Assembly: GCA_910583785.1 (NCBI GenBank)
Contig: CAJTZK010000025.1
Location: 1 to 15,084, forward strand
DNA: 15,084 bases
Reading direction: 5' to 3'
Origin: an uncultured Oscillibacter sp.
GTDB taxonomy: Bacteria > Bacillota > Clostridia > Oscillospirales > Oscillospiraceae
Position numbers and translations under genes: made by a program. Shown piece after piece: positions 1-6,302 of the stretch (its first letter is position 1; every line of letters starts with the position of its first letter). Below the pieces are notes generated by a model. That model saw nothing but the letters and a program-made list of their open reading frames with translations. It did not search any database and was not told where the DNA came from.

Positions 1-4
1 TAAT

Positions 5-43
5 AACTAACCTCGAATCGGCCTTAGTTTACCACTGCTAACC
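5..43. promoter_or_regulatory. GTTAG-type operator half-sites over the left-edge promoter
   Basis: Plus-strand ACTAACC (6-12), CTTAGT (23-28) and GCTAACC (37-43) lie across the -10, the spacer and the likely start region of the left-edge promoter. GGTTAG and CTAAGG on the minus strand form an imperfect palindrome at 22-43 with a 10-base centre, unlike the 6-base centre of the two operators at 1247-1262 and 1327-1344. I infer the same regulator acts here, more weakly supported than at the other two sites. Confidence 0.35.
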
Positions 44-54
44 GAAGATGTCAA
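26..54 (-). promoter_or_regulatory. Sigma-A-type promoter firing out of the window to the left
   Basis: On the minus strand a perfect -35 TTGACA (49-54) is followed after 17 bases by TAAACT (26-31, four of six matches to TATAAT). Nothing inside the window could be its target, so it should drive a minus-strand gene beyond the left edge. Its spacer and -10 overlap GTTAG-type half-sites, so it looks repressor-controlled. The target gene is not visible. Confidence 0.6.
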
Positions 55-106
55 GACCATTTTGAGAAAAATCTGCATTTCGAATTAGGATCTGCTGACC
101 CCACGC

Positions 107-181
107 AAAAACGACCTGCGCAGGGGGGCTTTTTGTAAAGCTCCGCGAATCCGCCGGGGGCGAATCTAAACGGTCCGGCGG
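107..181 (-). terminator. Probable transcription end of the flavodoxin-DUF3793 operon
   Basis: Just past the DUF3793 stop, CCGCCGG (151-157) and CCGGCGG (175-181) form a 7-bp stem with a 17-base loop. Further along (107-134) an A5 - GC-rich - T5 arrangement around the palindrome CCTGCGCAGG gives a T5 tract when read on the minus strand. Neither hairpin is textbook, but together they fill the gap before the next minus-strand promoter. The T-tract element could act in both directions. Confidence 0.4.
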
Positions 182-199
182 CGAAGGGGCGGTCCCACG

Positions 200-793
200 T
201 TATGCTGATACGGCCAGTTTTTCGATGGGCGTTCCCTGCTCGTACAGGTTCACGTAGGTATGGATACATCTGCGGTAAGAGGCGAAGCGCGCCTCCACTT
301 CCGCCGGATCGCTGTATGATTTCCAGAATCCGCAGCAGGTGAAATTCCGTCCCCGGTTCTCGATAAAGCCGATGACATCCCGGAGCGGGTATCCCAGGAA
401 TACACCGATCTCATGCGGGAATTCCGGCTGGGTTTGCAGACGGCGGGCAAGCTGGTCCAGCAGGCCGTCCAGGTCAGTGCCGGCGTATCCGGCTTTGGCT
501 AAAAACCTTTGGCAGGCGTTGCCGGACAGCAGCCGCTCCAAATGCGTTCGCCGGTACACATAGACGATCGCCCAGCTGGAGCACGGTCGCTCCAAAAGGA
601 TTTGGACGGCGAGGCCCAGGGGAGCCAGCCGCTTATCCCACTGCCGGACCTTCTGGCGGGAGATCTCCAACGGGGAACGGTTGAAGCTGAAAATGCTTCC
701 CGGCTTTATCCCGGCCAGCGTCGGGGCGCATTGCCGGACCAGCACGGACTCGAACGTCTGGGAGCGGCTGGTGGATCGACCAATCACTGCCAT
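200..793 (-). CDS. DUF3793 family protein
   Basis: A 197-residue protein recognised as DUF3793, a clostridial family without an assigned biochemical function. Family hallmarks visible are CAPTLAGIKPGSIFSF near residues 22-37, the IVYVYRR strand near 76-82, and FPHEIGVFLGYPLRDVIGFIENRGRNF at about 125-151, followed by CCGFWKSYSD. Cysteines at 22, 71, 94, 153, 154 and 176 are plentiful for a small protein, and a metal or redox role is possible but unproven. No signal peptide or membrane segment is seen, so it is probably cytoplasmic. I chose the start at 793 rather than the much longer open frame to 1429, because the family homology begins here and AGGAAG lies upstream. The start overlaps the end of the flavodoxin gene by 10 bases (stop TGA within ATGGCAGTGA), implying translational coupling. 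The pairing with flavodoxin and the GTTAG-type operators points to a role in iron limitation. Confidence 0.85.
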   Translation of the reverse strand: MAVIGRSTSRSQTFESVLVRQCAPTLAGIKPGSIFSFNRSPLEISRQKVRQWDKRLAPLGLAVQILLERPCSSWAIVYVYRRTHLERLLSGNACQRFLAKAGYAGTDLDGLLDQLARRLQTQPEFPHEIGVFLGYPLRDVIGFIENRGRNFTCCGFWKSYSDPAEVEARFASYRRCIHTYVNLYEQGTPIEKLAVSA

Positions 794-1218
794 ACCGCCA
801 GCTTCCTGCCCAGCTCTTTGCAGGCCTCCTCGCCGCTTACGTCCGGCGCCTCGTTGACCGCCAGACCATTTTCCTCCAGAAGGCAGGCCCCGGCGTCGCG
901 GCAGCGGTGGCACCAGTCCCGCATCCACTGGCCGTCCCCCCAGCCGTAGGAGCCGAACAGGGCGATCCGCCTGCCGCTGAGCGAACCCTCCAAGGCGGCG
1001 AACATTGGCTCGAATTCCATTTCCTCCAGCACCTCGCAGCCCATGGCGGGACAGCCGAAGGATACGGCGCTGTAGGCGGTGAGCCGGTCGGAGGAAAACT
1101 CCCCGGGCCCCAGCAGCTCCGCCTCGCCGCCGGCGGCCCGGACGCCTTGGGCGATATGATCCGCCATAGCCTTCGTGTTTCCAGTCCCGCTCCAAAATAC
1201 GATCGCGATCTTGTTCAT
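784..1218 (-). CDS. Short-chain flavodoxin
   Basis: A 144-residue flavodoxin, the normal size for short-chain clostridial flavodoxins. The N-terminal beta strand KIAIVFW runs into SGTGNT (residues 10-15), the FMN-phosphate loop. The conserved FGSYGWGDGQWM segment follows near residues 88-99 and contributes to the isoalloxazine site. Flavodoxins are cytoplasmic one- and two-electron carriers that commonly replace ferredoxin when iron is short. AAAGGAG lies about six bases upstream of the ATG. It is the first gene of a two-gene operon with the DUF3793 gene. A leader of roughly 125 bases separates it from a sigma-A promoter at 1353-1381, and two GTTAG-N6-CTAAC palindromes sit in that region, so iron-dependent repression is a reasonable inference. 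The name flavodoxin is secure; the physiological partner is not known. Confidence 0.92.
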   Translation of the reverse strand: MNKIAIVFWSGTGNTKAMADHIAQGVRAAGGEAELLGPGEFSSDRLTAYSAVSFGCPAMGCEVLEEMEFEPMFAALEGSLSGRRIALFGSYGWGDGQWMRDWCHRCRDAGACLLEENGLAVNEAPDVSGEEACKELGRKLAVWQ

Positions 1219-1246
1219 GCTGAACGCTCCTTTGCAAAATATGTTT

Positions 1247-1262
1247 GTTAGCGTACGCTAAC
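1247..1262. promoter_or_regulatory. Palindromic operator GTTAG-N6-CTAAC in the flavodoxin leader
   Basis: GTTAGCGTACGCTAAC is a perfect 16-base palindrome 29 bases upstream of the flavodoxin start codon. It shares both half-sites and the 6-base spacing with the operator at 1327-1344. The GTTAG/CTAAC half-sites resemble the core of DtxR/IdeR boxes, though the classical box has a shorter centre. It could block transcription or a secondary promoter (TGGACA at about 1269-1274 is a weak -35). Assignment to an iron regulator is inference. Confidence 0.55.
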
Positions 1263-1279
1263 TCCTGTGTCCAGAGAGG

Positions 1280-1301
1280 CCCCAGGGACGGAGCCCTGGG
1301 G
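1280..1301 (-). other. Hairpin in the flavodoxin 5' leader
   Basis: CCCCAGGG (1280-1287) and CCCTGGGG (1294-1301) form a perfect 8-bp stem with a 6-base loop in the transcribed leader. It lacks a following T tract on the minus strand, so it is not an ordinary terminator. It may stabilise or shape the leader RNA; no function can be assigned. Confidence 0.4.
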
Positions 1302-1318
1302 GAGGAAAAGCGGTCGCT

Positions 1319-1352
1319 ATGCCCGTGGTTAGTTGGTGCTAACCACGGGCAT
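1319..1352. promoter_or_regulatory. Operator at the flavodoxin transcription start, also a 14-bp inverted repeat
   Basis: A perfect 14-base inverted repeat with a 6-base centre (arms 1319-1332 and 1339-1352) abuts the -10 element and covers the predicted start site near 1346. Its core, GGTTAGCACCAACTAACC on the minus strand, matches the GTTAG-N6-CTAAC design of the site at 1247-1262, 81 bases away centre to centre. A repressor bound here would block the promoter. The transcript could also fold as a stable 5' hairpin. Confidence 0.6.
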
Positions 1353-1381
1353 ACAATACCACAGCGGGGCGGCTTTGTCAA
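1353..1381 (-). promoter_or_regulatory. Sigma-A promoter of the flavodoxin-DUF3793 operon
   Basis: On the minus strand TTGACA (1376-1381) is followed after exactly 17 bases by TATTGT (1353-1358). The predicted start lies near 1346, inside the inverted repeat at 1319-1352. Confidence 0.7.
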
Positions 1382-1450
1382 GAGAAGTCCGCCGGCGCGA
1401 ATGATTTTCTTTCGTTCCTTTGTGTTCAACGCGCCATAGGGCTGCCCGCC

Positions 1451-1489
1451 GAGGGGAGCGCGCCGACGCTTTCACCGGCGCGCTCCCTC
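1451..1489 (-). terminator. Strong hairpin after cysK
   Basis: A 15-base arm (1451-1465) pairs with a 14-base arm (1476-1489), with one bulged base and a 10-base loop, starting six bases past the cysK stop. The stem is very GC-rich. No T tract follows on the minus strand, so it may act as a U-less terminator or as an mRNA 3'-end stabiliser. Confidence 0.55.
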
Positions 1490-1494
1490 TGTGC

Positions 1495-2427
1495 TCAATC
1501 CGCAAACATCGGTGTGGACAGGTAGCGGCCGCCGGCGTCCGGAAAAAGGACCACGATGGTCTTTCCGCTGTTTTCAGGCCGCTTGGCCAGACGGACCGCA
1601 GCATGGAGCGCGGCATCGGAGGAGATGCCCACCAGAATGCCCTCCCTGCGCCCCACCAGCCGCCCGGCGGCAAAGGCGTCCTCGTTGGACACGGGGATGA
1701 TCTCGTCGTAAACGGCGGTGTCCAGAACCTCCGGCACAAAGCCCGCGCCGATGCCCTGTATTTTGTGGGCTCCGGAGCGTCCCCCGCTGAGGACAGGGGA
1801 GTCCTCGGGCTCCACCGCCACCACTTTCACCGCCGGGTTTTGCTCTTTCAAGTACTGCCCCACGCCGGTGATGGTGCCGCCGGTGCCCACGCCCGCCACA
1901 AAGATGTCCACCTGCCCGTCGGTATCTGCCCAGATCTCCGGGCCGGTAGTGGAGCGGTGGGTGGCGGGATTGGCCGGGTTGACAAACTGGCCGGGGATGA
2001 AGCTGTTGGGAATCTCCTGTGCCAGCTCCTCTGCCTTGGCGATGGCCCCTTTCATTCCCTTAGCCCCTTCGGTAAGAACCAGCTCCGCGCCGTAAGCCTT
2101 CATCAGCTGCCGGCGCTCCACGCTCATGGTCTCCGGCATGGTGAGGATGATGCGGTAGCCCCGAGCCGCCGCCACAGAGGCCAGCCCGATCCCCGTGTTG
2201 CCGGAGGTGGGCTCGATGATGGTGGAGCCGGGCTTCAATTTTCCGCCGGCCTCCGCCCGGTCGATCATGGCCTTGGCGATGCGGTCCTTCACCGACCCGG
2301 CGGGATTGAAATACTCCAGCTTTGCCAGGAGGCGGGCCGGCAGCTCCGCTTCCCTCTCGATATGGGTCAGCTCCAGCAAGGGCGTTTTGCCGATCAGCTG
2401 GTCGGCAGATGTGTAGATGTTGGACAT
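1495..2427 (-). CDS. cysK: Cysteine synthase A (O-acetylserine sulfhydrylase)
   Basis: A full-length 310-residue CysK, a cytoplasmic PLP enzyme that makes L-cysteine from O-acetylserine and sulfide. The PLP lysine is K47 in NPAGSVKDR; the substrate loop TSGNTG spans 74-79; the PLP-phosphate loop GTGGT spans 181-185; QFVNPANPATHRSTTGPEIW (148-167) and HKIQGIGAGFVP (221-232) are family signatures. One oddity is GISSDAA near 267-273, where most homologues have GISSGAA: Asp271 follows the serine pair that meets the PLP ring nitrogen. The start is supported by AGGAGG nine bases upstream. The gene begins 15 bases after the broken O-acetylhomoserine sulfhydrylase gene and should share its promoter at 3757-3785, so control by the divergent Rrf2 regulator in response to cysteine supply is inferred. 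It is the only intact sulfide-fixing enzyme visible in this window. Confidence 0.95.
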   Translation of the reverse strand: MSNIYTSADQLIGKTPLLELTHIEREAELPARLLAKLEYFNPAGSVKDRIAKAMIDRAEAGGKLKPGSTIIEPTSGNTGIGLASVAAARGYRIILTMPETMSVERRQLMKAYGAELVLTEGAKGMKGAIAKAEELAQEIPNSFIPGQFVNPANPATHRSTTGPEIWADTDGQVDIFVAGVGTGGTITGVGQYLKEQNPAVKVVAVEPEDSPVLSGGRSGAHKIQGIGAGFVPEVLDTAVYDEIIPVSNEDAFAAGRLVGRREGILVGISSDAALHAAVRLAKRPENSGKTIVVLFPDAGGRYLSTPMFAD

Positions 2428-2442
2428 AACGGATTCCTCCTC

Positions 2443-3725
2443 TTATTTCTGCGCGGCGGCGAACCCTTTTTCCAGATCAGCGGTGATGTCGTTGATATGC
2501 TCGGTGCCGATGGACTGCCGGATAGTATTGGGCCTGATGCCCTGATCCAGCAGCTCCTCGGGGGAAAGCTGTGAGTGGGTGGTGGTGGCCGGGTGGATGA
2601 CAAGGGACTTTACATCCGCCACGTTAGCCAACAGGGAGAAAATCTCCAGATGGTCGATAAACCTGTGGGCCGACCCCTGCCCGCCCTTGATCTCAAAGGT
2701 AAAGATGGATGCGCCGCCGTTGGGGAAATACTTCTCATACAGGGCGTGGTCAGGATGCTCAGGCAGGCTGGGGTGGTTGACCTTCTCCACCTGGGGATGG
2801 TTGGCCAGATACTCCACCACTTTTTTGGTGTTTTCAGCGTGGCGTTCTACCCGAAGGGACAGGGTCTCCACTCCCTGGAAAAGCAGAAAGGCATTGAAGG
2901 GTGAAATCGCCGCTCCGGTGTCCCGCAGGAGGATAGCCCGGATGTAGGTGACAAAGGCGGCGGAGCCGACGGCGTCCACAAAGCTGACTCCGTGGTAGCT
3001 GGGGTTGGGCGCGGCAATGGGGGCGTACTTGCCGGATGCTTTCCAGTCAAATTTGCCGCTGTCCACGATGATGCCGCCCAAAGTGGTGCCGTGACCGCCG
3101 ATGAACTTGGTGGCGGAATGGACTACAATGTCCGCGCCATGCTCAATGGGGCGAATCAAATAGGGTGTCCCAAAGGTGTTGTCAATGACCAGAGGCAGGC
3201 CATGGGCGTGGGCGATCTCAGCGATGGCGTCAATGTCGGGGATGTCGCTGTTAGGATTGCCCAAGGTCTCCAGGTAAATGGCTTTGGTGTTGGGCTGGAT
3301 GGCGGCGGTAACGGCGTTCAGGTCATGAACGTCCACAAAGGAAGCCTGAATACCGTATTGGGGCAGGGTGTGGGCCAGCAGGTTATAGCTGCCGCCGTAG
3401 ATGGTCTTTTGGGCCACGATATGCTCTCCCGCCTGAGCCAGGGCCTGGATGACGTAAGTGATGGCCGCGGCGCCGGAGGCGGTGGCCAGCGCCGCCACAC
3501 CCCCTCCAGGGCGGCCAGTCGTCTCTCGAATACATCCTGAGTGGAGTTGGTCAGCCAACCGTAGATGTTGCCGGCGTCCGCCAGACCGAACCGGGCGGCG
3601 GCGTGGGCGGCGTTTCGGAACACATAGGAGGTGGTCTGATAGATGGGCACCGCCCGGGCGTCGGTGGCGGGGTCGGGCTGCTCCTGGCCCACATGGAGCT
3701 GCAAGGTCTCAAATTTATAACTCAT
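2443..3725 (-). pseudogene. metY: O-acetylhomoserine sulfhydrylase, frameshifted and with a mutated PLP-contact residue
   Basis: The two parts together give about 427 residues, the usual size of O-acetylhomoserine aminocarboxypropyltransferase (Cys/Met-metabolism PLP family), which makes homocysteine from O-acetylhomoserine and sulfide. The first frame runs from ATG 3725 (AGGGGGA upstream) through FERRLAALEG. The second frame resumes at VAALATASGAAA and continues to the TAA at 2443. The break is at a run of five G (minus strand, 3500-3504), where six would restore LEGGVAAL. Second-frame motifs are intact: DNTFGTPY and the PLP lysine in HSATKFIGGHG (about K207 of the restored protein). The first frame also reads Y55-G-W57-L-T-N, where the family has Y-x-R-x-x-N; that Arg contacts the PLP phosphate of the neighbouring subunit. 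TGG for CGG is a single transition. Two lesions favour real decay over a sequencing slip. First gene of the operon with cysK. Confidence 0.85.
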
Positions 3726-3756
3726 GGGAAGATCCCCCTCTCTTTGGATTGATGCC

Positions 3757-3785
3757 ACCATATACCTATAAACCTACTTTGTCAA
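3757..3785 (-). promoter_or_regulatory. Promoter of the metY-cysK operon
   Basis: Minus-strand TTGACA (3780-3785), a 17-base spacer and TATGGT (3757-3762). The leader would be only about 25 bases, so there is no room for a SAM riboswitch or T-box. Control is therefore more likely by a DNA-binding protein, such as the divergent Rrf2 regulator. Confidence 0.65.
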
Positions 3786-3794
3786 TTGGTATAT
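3760..3794. promoter_or_regulatory. Inverted repeat over the metY-cysK promoter
   Basis: ATATACC (3760-3766) and GGTATAT (3788-3794) are perfect inverted arms 21 bases apart. They bracket the spacer and -35 of the metY-cysK promoter. This is a candidate binding site for the Rrf2-family protein encoded divergently. Confidence 0.4.
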
Positions 3795-3803
3795 TGACGT
3801 GGA

Positions 3804-3832
3804 TTGAATTCCTATCGACCTTGTGGTATGAT
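3804..3832 (+). promoter_or_regulatory. Promoter of the Rrf2 regulator gene
   Basis: TTGAAT (3804-3809), a 17-base spacer and TATGAT (3827-3832). The predicted start near 3839 leaves a leader of about 17 bases before the ATG at 3856. An 8-base inverted repeat brackets the spacer and -10, suggesting autoregulation. Confidence 0.6.
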
Positions 3833-3837
3833 AGGAA
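3809..3837. promoter_or_regulatory. Inverted repeat over the Rrf2 gene promoter
   Basis: TTCCTATC (3809-3816) and GATAGGAA (3830-3837) are perfect 8-base arms with a 13-base centre, covering the spacer and -10. Read on the minus strand it ends in GGAATT, reminiscent of one half of the Bacillus CymR box as I recall it; this likeness is weak evidence. An autoregulatory site is the simplest reading. Confidence 0.45.
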
Positions 3838-3855
3838 AAACTAGGAGGGATCTTT

Positions 3856-4278
3856 ATGATGATTTCCACAAAAGGCCGCTACGCGCTGCGGTTCCTGGTG
3901 GATGTGGCGGAGCATCAGGGGGACGGCTACGTGCCGCTGAAAGATGTGGCCGCCCGGCAGGAAATTTCAGAGAAATATCTGGAGATTGTGGTAAAGGAGC
4001 TGGTAAAGGGCGGCCTGCTTGCCGCCGCGCGGGGAAAGGGCGGCGGCTACCGCCTGGACCGCCCCCCGGAGGAGTACAGGATAAAGCCGATACTTGAGCT
4101 GATGGAGGGACCGCTGGTCCCCGTTGCCTGCCTGGAGCCGGGGCGGAATACCTGTCCCCGAAGCGGCCGCTGCCGGACGCTTTCCCTGTGGCGCGGGCTT
4201 GAGCAGGTCATCTCCGATTATTTGGCGCAGTTTACCTTGGCGGCGCTGTGTGGCGGTAGCTCGGAAACAGTGCGTTGA
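3856..4278 (+). CDS. Rrf2-family transcriptional regulator, CymR/IscR-like
   Basis: A 140-residue Rrf2 regulator. The N-terminus MMISTKGRYALRFLVDVAEH and the winged-helix segment with ISEKYLEIVVKEL (37-49) and GKGGGYRLDRP (60-70) are diagnostic. Three cysteines, C92, C100 and C106, are spaced C-x7-C-x5-C, close to the C-x5-C-x5-C of the [2Fe-2S] ligands of IscR; a further Cys is at 132. An Fe-S or thiol sensor is therefore possible but not shown. The start at 3856 has AGGAGGG six bases upstream; ATG 3859 is an alternative. The gene is divergent from metY-cysK and shares a 130-base promoter region with two inverted repeats. In Firmicutes the Rrf2 protein CymR represses cysteine-synthesis genes when cysteine is plentiful, so the same job is inferred here. 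An Fe-S cluster-supply regulator is the main alternative, but no isc/suf genes are in the window. Confidence 0.9.
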   Translation: MMISTKGRYALRFLVDVAEHQGDGYVPLKDVAARQEISEKYLEIVVKELVKGGLLAAARGKGGGYRLDRPPEEYRIKPILELMEGPLVPVACLEPGRNTCPRSGRCRTLSLWRGLEQVISDYLAQFTLAALCGGSSETVR

Positions 4279-4294
4279 ATCCGCCCACCCGGTC

Positions 4295-4328
4295 AAGGGC
4301 CGGCCAGCCCCGGCGGCGGACCCCTTTT
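4295..4328 (+). terminator. Likely terminator of the Rrf2 gene
   Basis: AAGGG (4295-4299) pairs with CCCTT (4322-4326), with a GC-rich, imperfectly paired interior (CCGGCC against GGCGG) and a T4 tract at 4325-4328. It lies 17 bases past the stop codon and 24 before the convergent glmS stop. The stem is imperfect. Confidence 0.45.
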
Positions 4329-4351
4329 GCATATGGCTTCCCCGTGCCCGG

Positions 4352-6220
4352 TCACTCCACCGTGACACTTTTCGCCAGATTCCTGGGCTTATCCACATCC
4401 AATCCTCGGGCCACGCTGGTGTAATACCCCAGCAGCTGGAGGGGGACTATCGCCAGCAGTCCGGTGAAGCAAGGGGCCGTTTTAGGAATGTAGACGGTGA
4501 AGTCCGCCGTGTCCTCTATGCTGTAGTGCCCATAACAGGTCAGCCCCATAAGGTACGCCCCCCGGGCTTTGCATTCCGCCATATTGCTGATGGTTTTCTC
4601 GTACAGATTGCTCTGGGTAAGTACGCCGATCACCAGGGTGTTGTCCTCCACCAGGCTGATGGTGCCGTGCTTCAGCTCCCCCGCGGCGTAGGCCTCGCTG
4701 TGGATATAGCTGATCTCCTTCATTTTCAGGCTGCCCTCCAGGCTGGCGGCGTAGTCCGCCCCCCGGCCCAGGAAGAAGATGTCCCGGGCATTGGCGAACT
4801 TGGCGGCGAACCACTGGATGCGCCCCTTGTCCTCCAATATGCGGGCGATCTTGTCCGGCAGAGCGGCCAGCTCCTCAATGTATCCTGTATACTCATCCTC
4901 CGTGAGTTTCCCCCGCACCAGGGCCAGCTGCACCGCCAGGGCGTACATGGCCATGAGCTGGGCACTGTAGGCCTTGGTGGTGGCCACGGCGATCTCCGGC
5001 CCCGCCAGGGTGTAGAGCACACTGTCCGCCTCCCGGGCGATGGTGGAGCCTACCACATTCACCACCGCCAGCGTCCGCGCCCCCCGCCGCTTCGCCTCCC
5101 GCAGGGCGGCCAACGTGTCCGCTGTCTCCCCGGACTGGGAGATAACGATGACTAAGGCATTCTCGTCCAGCAGCAGCCTGCGGTAGCGGAACTCGGAGGC
5201 CAGCTCCACCCGGACGGGGACCTCCGCCAGCTCCTCCAGGACGTACTGGGCCGCCACCCCCACATGCCAGGCGGAGCCGCAGGCCGCGATATGGATGGAC
5301 GAGACGGACTGGAGGACCTCCTCCGTCAGCCCCGCCCCGGACAGGTCGATCTGGCCGTCCTTCAGCAGACTGTTCAGGGTGTCCCGCACGGCGGCGGGCT
5401 GCTCATGGATCTCTTTGAGCATGAAGTGCTGGTATCCGCCCTTTTCCACCGCCTGGGCGTCCCAGGTAATCTCGGTCAGGGGAAGCTCCACCTCGTCTCC
5501 ATTGAGGTCATAAAAATGAATCTCCCCTGGGCTGAGTCTTGCCGCCTGCTGATTGCCAATGTAGTATACATTTCGCGTGTCGTTCAGGATGGCGGGCACA
5601 TCGGAGGCCAGATAGGTCTCCCCCTCCGCCACGCCGAGGATCATGGGTGAGTCCTTCCGGGCGGCGAAGATCTCGCCGGGATAGTCCTGAAACATCAGCG
5701 CCAGGGCATAGGACCCCTGTATCCGCACCATGGCCCGGGTGAGGGCGTCCACAGGGCCCAGCTTGTATTTTTTGTAGTAGTAGTCCACCAGCTTCACCGC
5801 CGTTTCGGTGTCGGTGTCTGAATAGAAGGTGTAGCCGTGGCGTTCCAGCTTGGCTTTCAGCTCGGAGCAGTTCTCGATGATCCCGTTGTGGACCCCCACC
5901 ACCTGAGACTCCACCGCGTCGGAGCCGGAGCTTACACCGCTGCCGCTGACGTGGGGGTGGGCGTTGATGAGGCTGGGAGCGCCGTGGGTGGCCCAGCGGG
6001 TGTGTCCAATGCCGCAGCAGCCGGCAAGGGCCGCGCCGCCGTCTGTTTTCTCAGCCAGATTGCGCAGCTTGCCCACGGCCTTCACCACCTGGGCCGGCTC
6101 ATCACCGTCCCGGACGGCCAGGCCCGCCGAGTCATAGCCCCGGTATTCCAGCTTGGCCAGCCCGTCCAGCAAAATGGGGGCGGCCCGCCGCCGCCCGGTA
6201 AAGCCTACGATTCCGCACAT
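4352..6220 (-). CDS. glmS: Glutamine--fructose-6-phosphate aminotransferase (isomerizing)
   Basis: A full-length GlmS of 622 residues, the cytoplasmic enzyme that makes glucosamine-6-phosphate from fructose-6-phosphate and glutamine, the first step toward peptidoglycan amino sugars. Cys2 of MCGIVGF is the glutaminase nucleophile. GHTRWATHG (72-80), HNGIIEN (111-117) and SDTDTE (134-139) complete the glutaminase site (about 1-240). The first SIS domain carries SQSGETADT (361-369) and TTKAYSAQ (414-421); the second carries SLKMKEISYIHSEAYAAGELKHGT (497-520). The C-terminal KPRNLAKSVTVE is the classic GlmS tail. The length slightly exceeds the usual 600-610, largely because of a Ser/Gly-rich insertion of about 10 residues near 92-106, between HPH and the HNG loop. 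The start has GGGGGGAG upstream. A consensus promoter lies close (6256-6284), so the leader of about 30 bases leaves no room for a glmS ribozyme. Convergent with the Rrf2 gene and divergent from glnA. Confidence 0.97.
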   Translation of the reverse strand: MCGIVGFTGRRRAAPILLDGLAKLEYRGYDSAGLAVRDGDEPAQVVKAVGKLRNLAEKTDGGAALAGCCGIGHTRWATHGAPSLINAHPHVSGSGVSSGSDAVESQVVGVHNGIIENCSELKAKLERHGYTFYSDTDTETAVKLVDYYYKKYKLGPVDALTRAMVRIQGSYALALMFQDYPGEIFAARKDSPMILGVAEGETYLASDVPAILNDTRNVYYIGNQQAARLSPGEIHFYDLNGDEVELPLTEITWDAQAVEKGGYQHFMLKEIHEQPAAVRDTLNSLLKDGQIDLSGAGLTEEVLQSVSSIHIAACGSAWHVGVAAQYVLEELAEVPVRVELASEFRYRRLLLDENALVIVISQSGETADTLAALREAKRRGARTLAVVNVVGSTIAREADSVLYTLAGPEIAVATTKAYSAQLMAMYALAVQLALVRGKLTEDEYTGYIEELAALPDKIARILEDKGRIQWFAAKFANARDIFFLGRGADYAASLEGSLKMKEISYIHSEAYAAGELKHGTISLVEDNTLVIGVLTQSNLYEKTISNMAECKARGAYLMGLTCYGHYSIEDTADFTVYIPKTAPCFTGLLAIVPLQLLGYYTSVARGLDVDKPRNLAKSVTVE

Positions 6221-6255
6221 GATATGTACTCCCCCCGTCGAAGCTGTTGTGTTCC

Positions 6256-6284
6256 ATTATATTCCCATCGCGTTCCGCTGTCAA
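6256..6284 (-). promoter_or_regulatory. Consensus promoter of glmS
   Basis: Minus-strand TTGACA (6279-6284), a 17-base spacer and TATAAT (6256-6261): a full match to the sigma-A consensus. The predicted start is about 30 bases before the ATG. Strong, probably high-level expression. Confidence 0.85.
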
Positions 6285-6302
6285 TTGGTTCGCCTTCAAA
6301 AC

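Noticed and set aside
794..1429. Extension of the DUF3793 frame upstream to 1429
   Set aside because: The extra residues are out-of-frame flavodoxin and leader sequence, rich in Arg and Gly. The family homology starts at about 793.
3726..3756. SAM riboswitch or T-box ahead of metY-cysK
   Set aside because: The leader is about 25 bases, too short for either.
3726..3761. Alternative start at 3761 for the sulfhydrylase gene
   Set aside because: This ATG lies within the -10 region of the predicted promoter and upstream of the transcription start; ATG 3725 has a good ribosome-binding site and matches family N-termini.
6221..6255. glmS ribozyme upstream of glmS
   Set aside because: The consensus promoter leaves a leader of only about 30 bases and no ribozyme core is seen.
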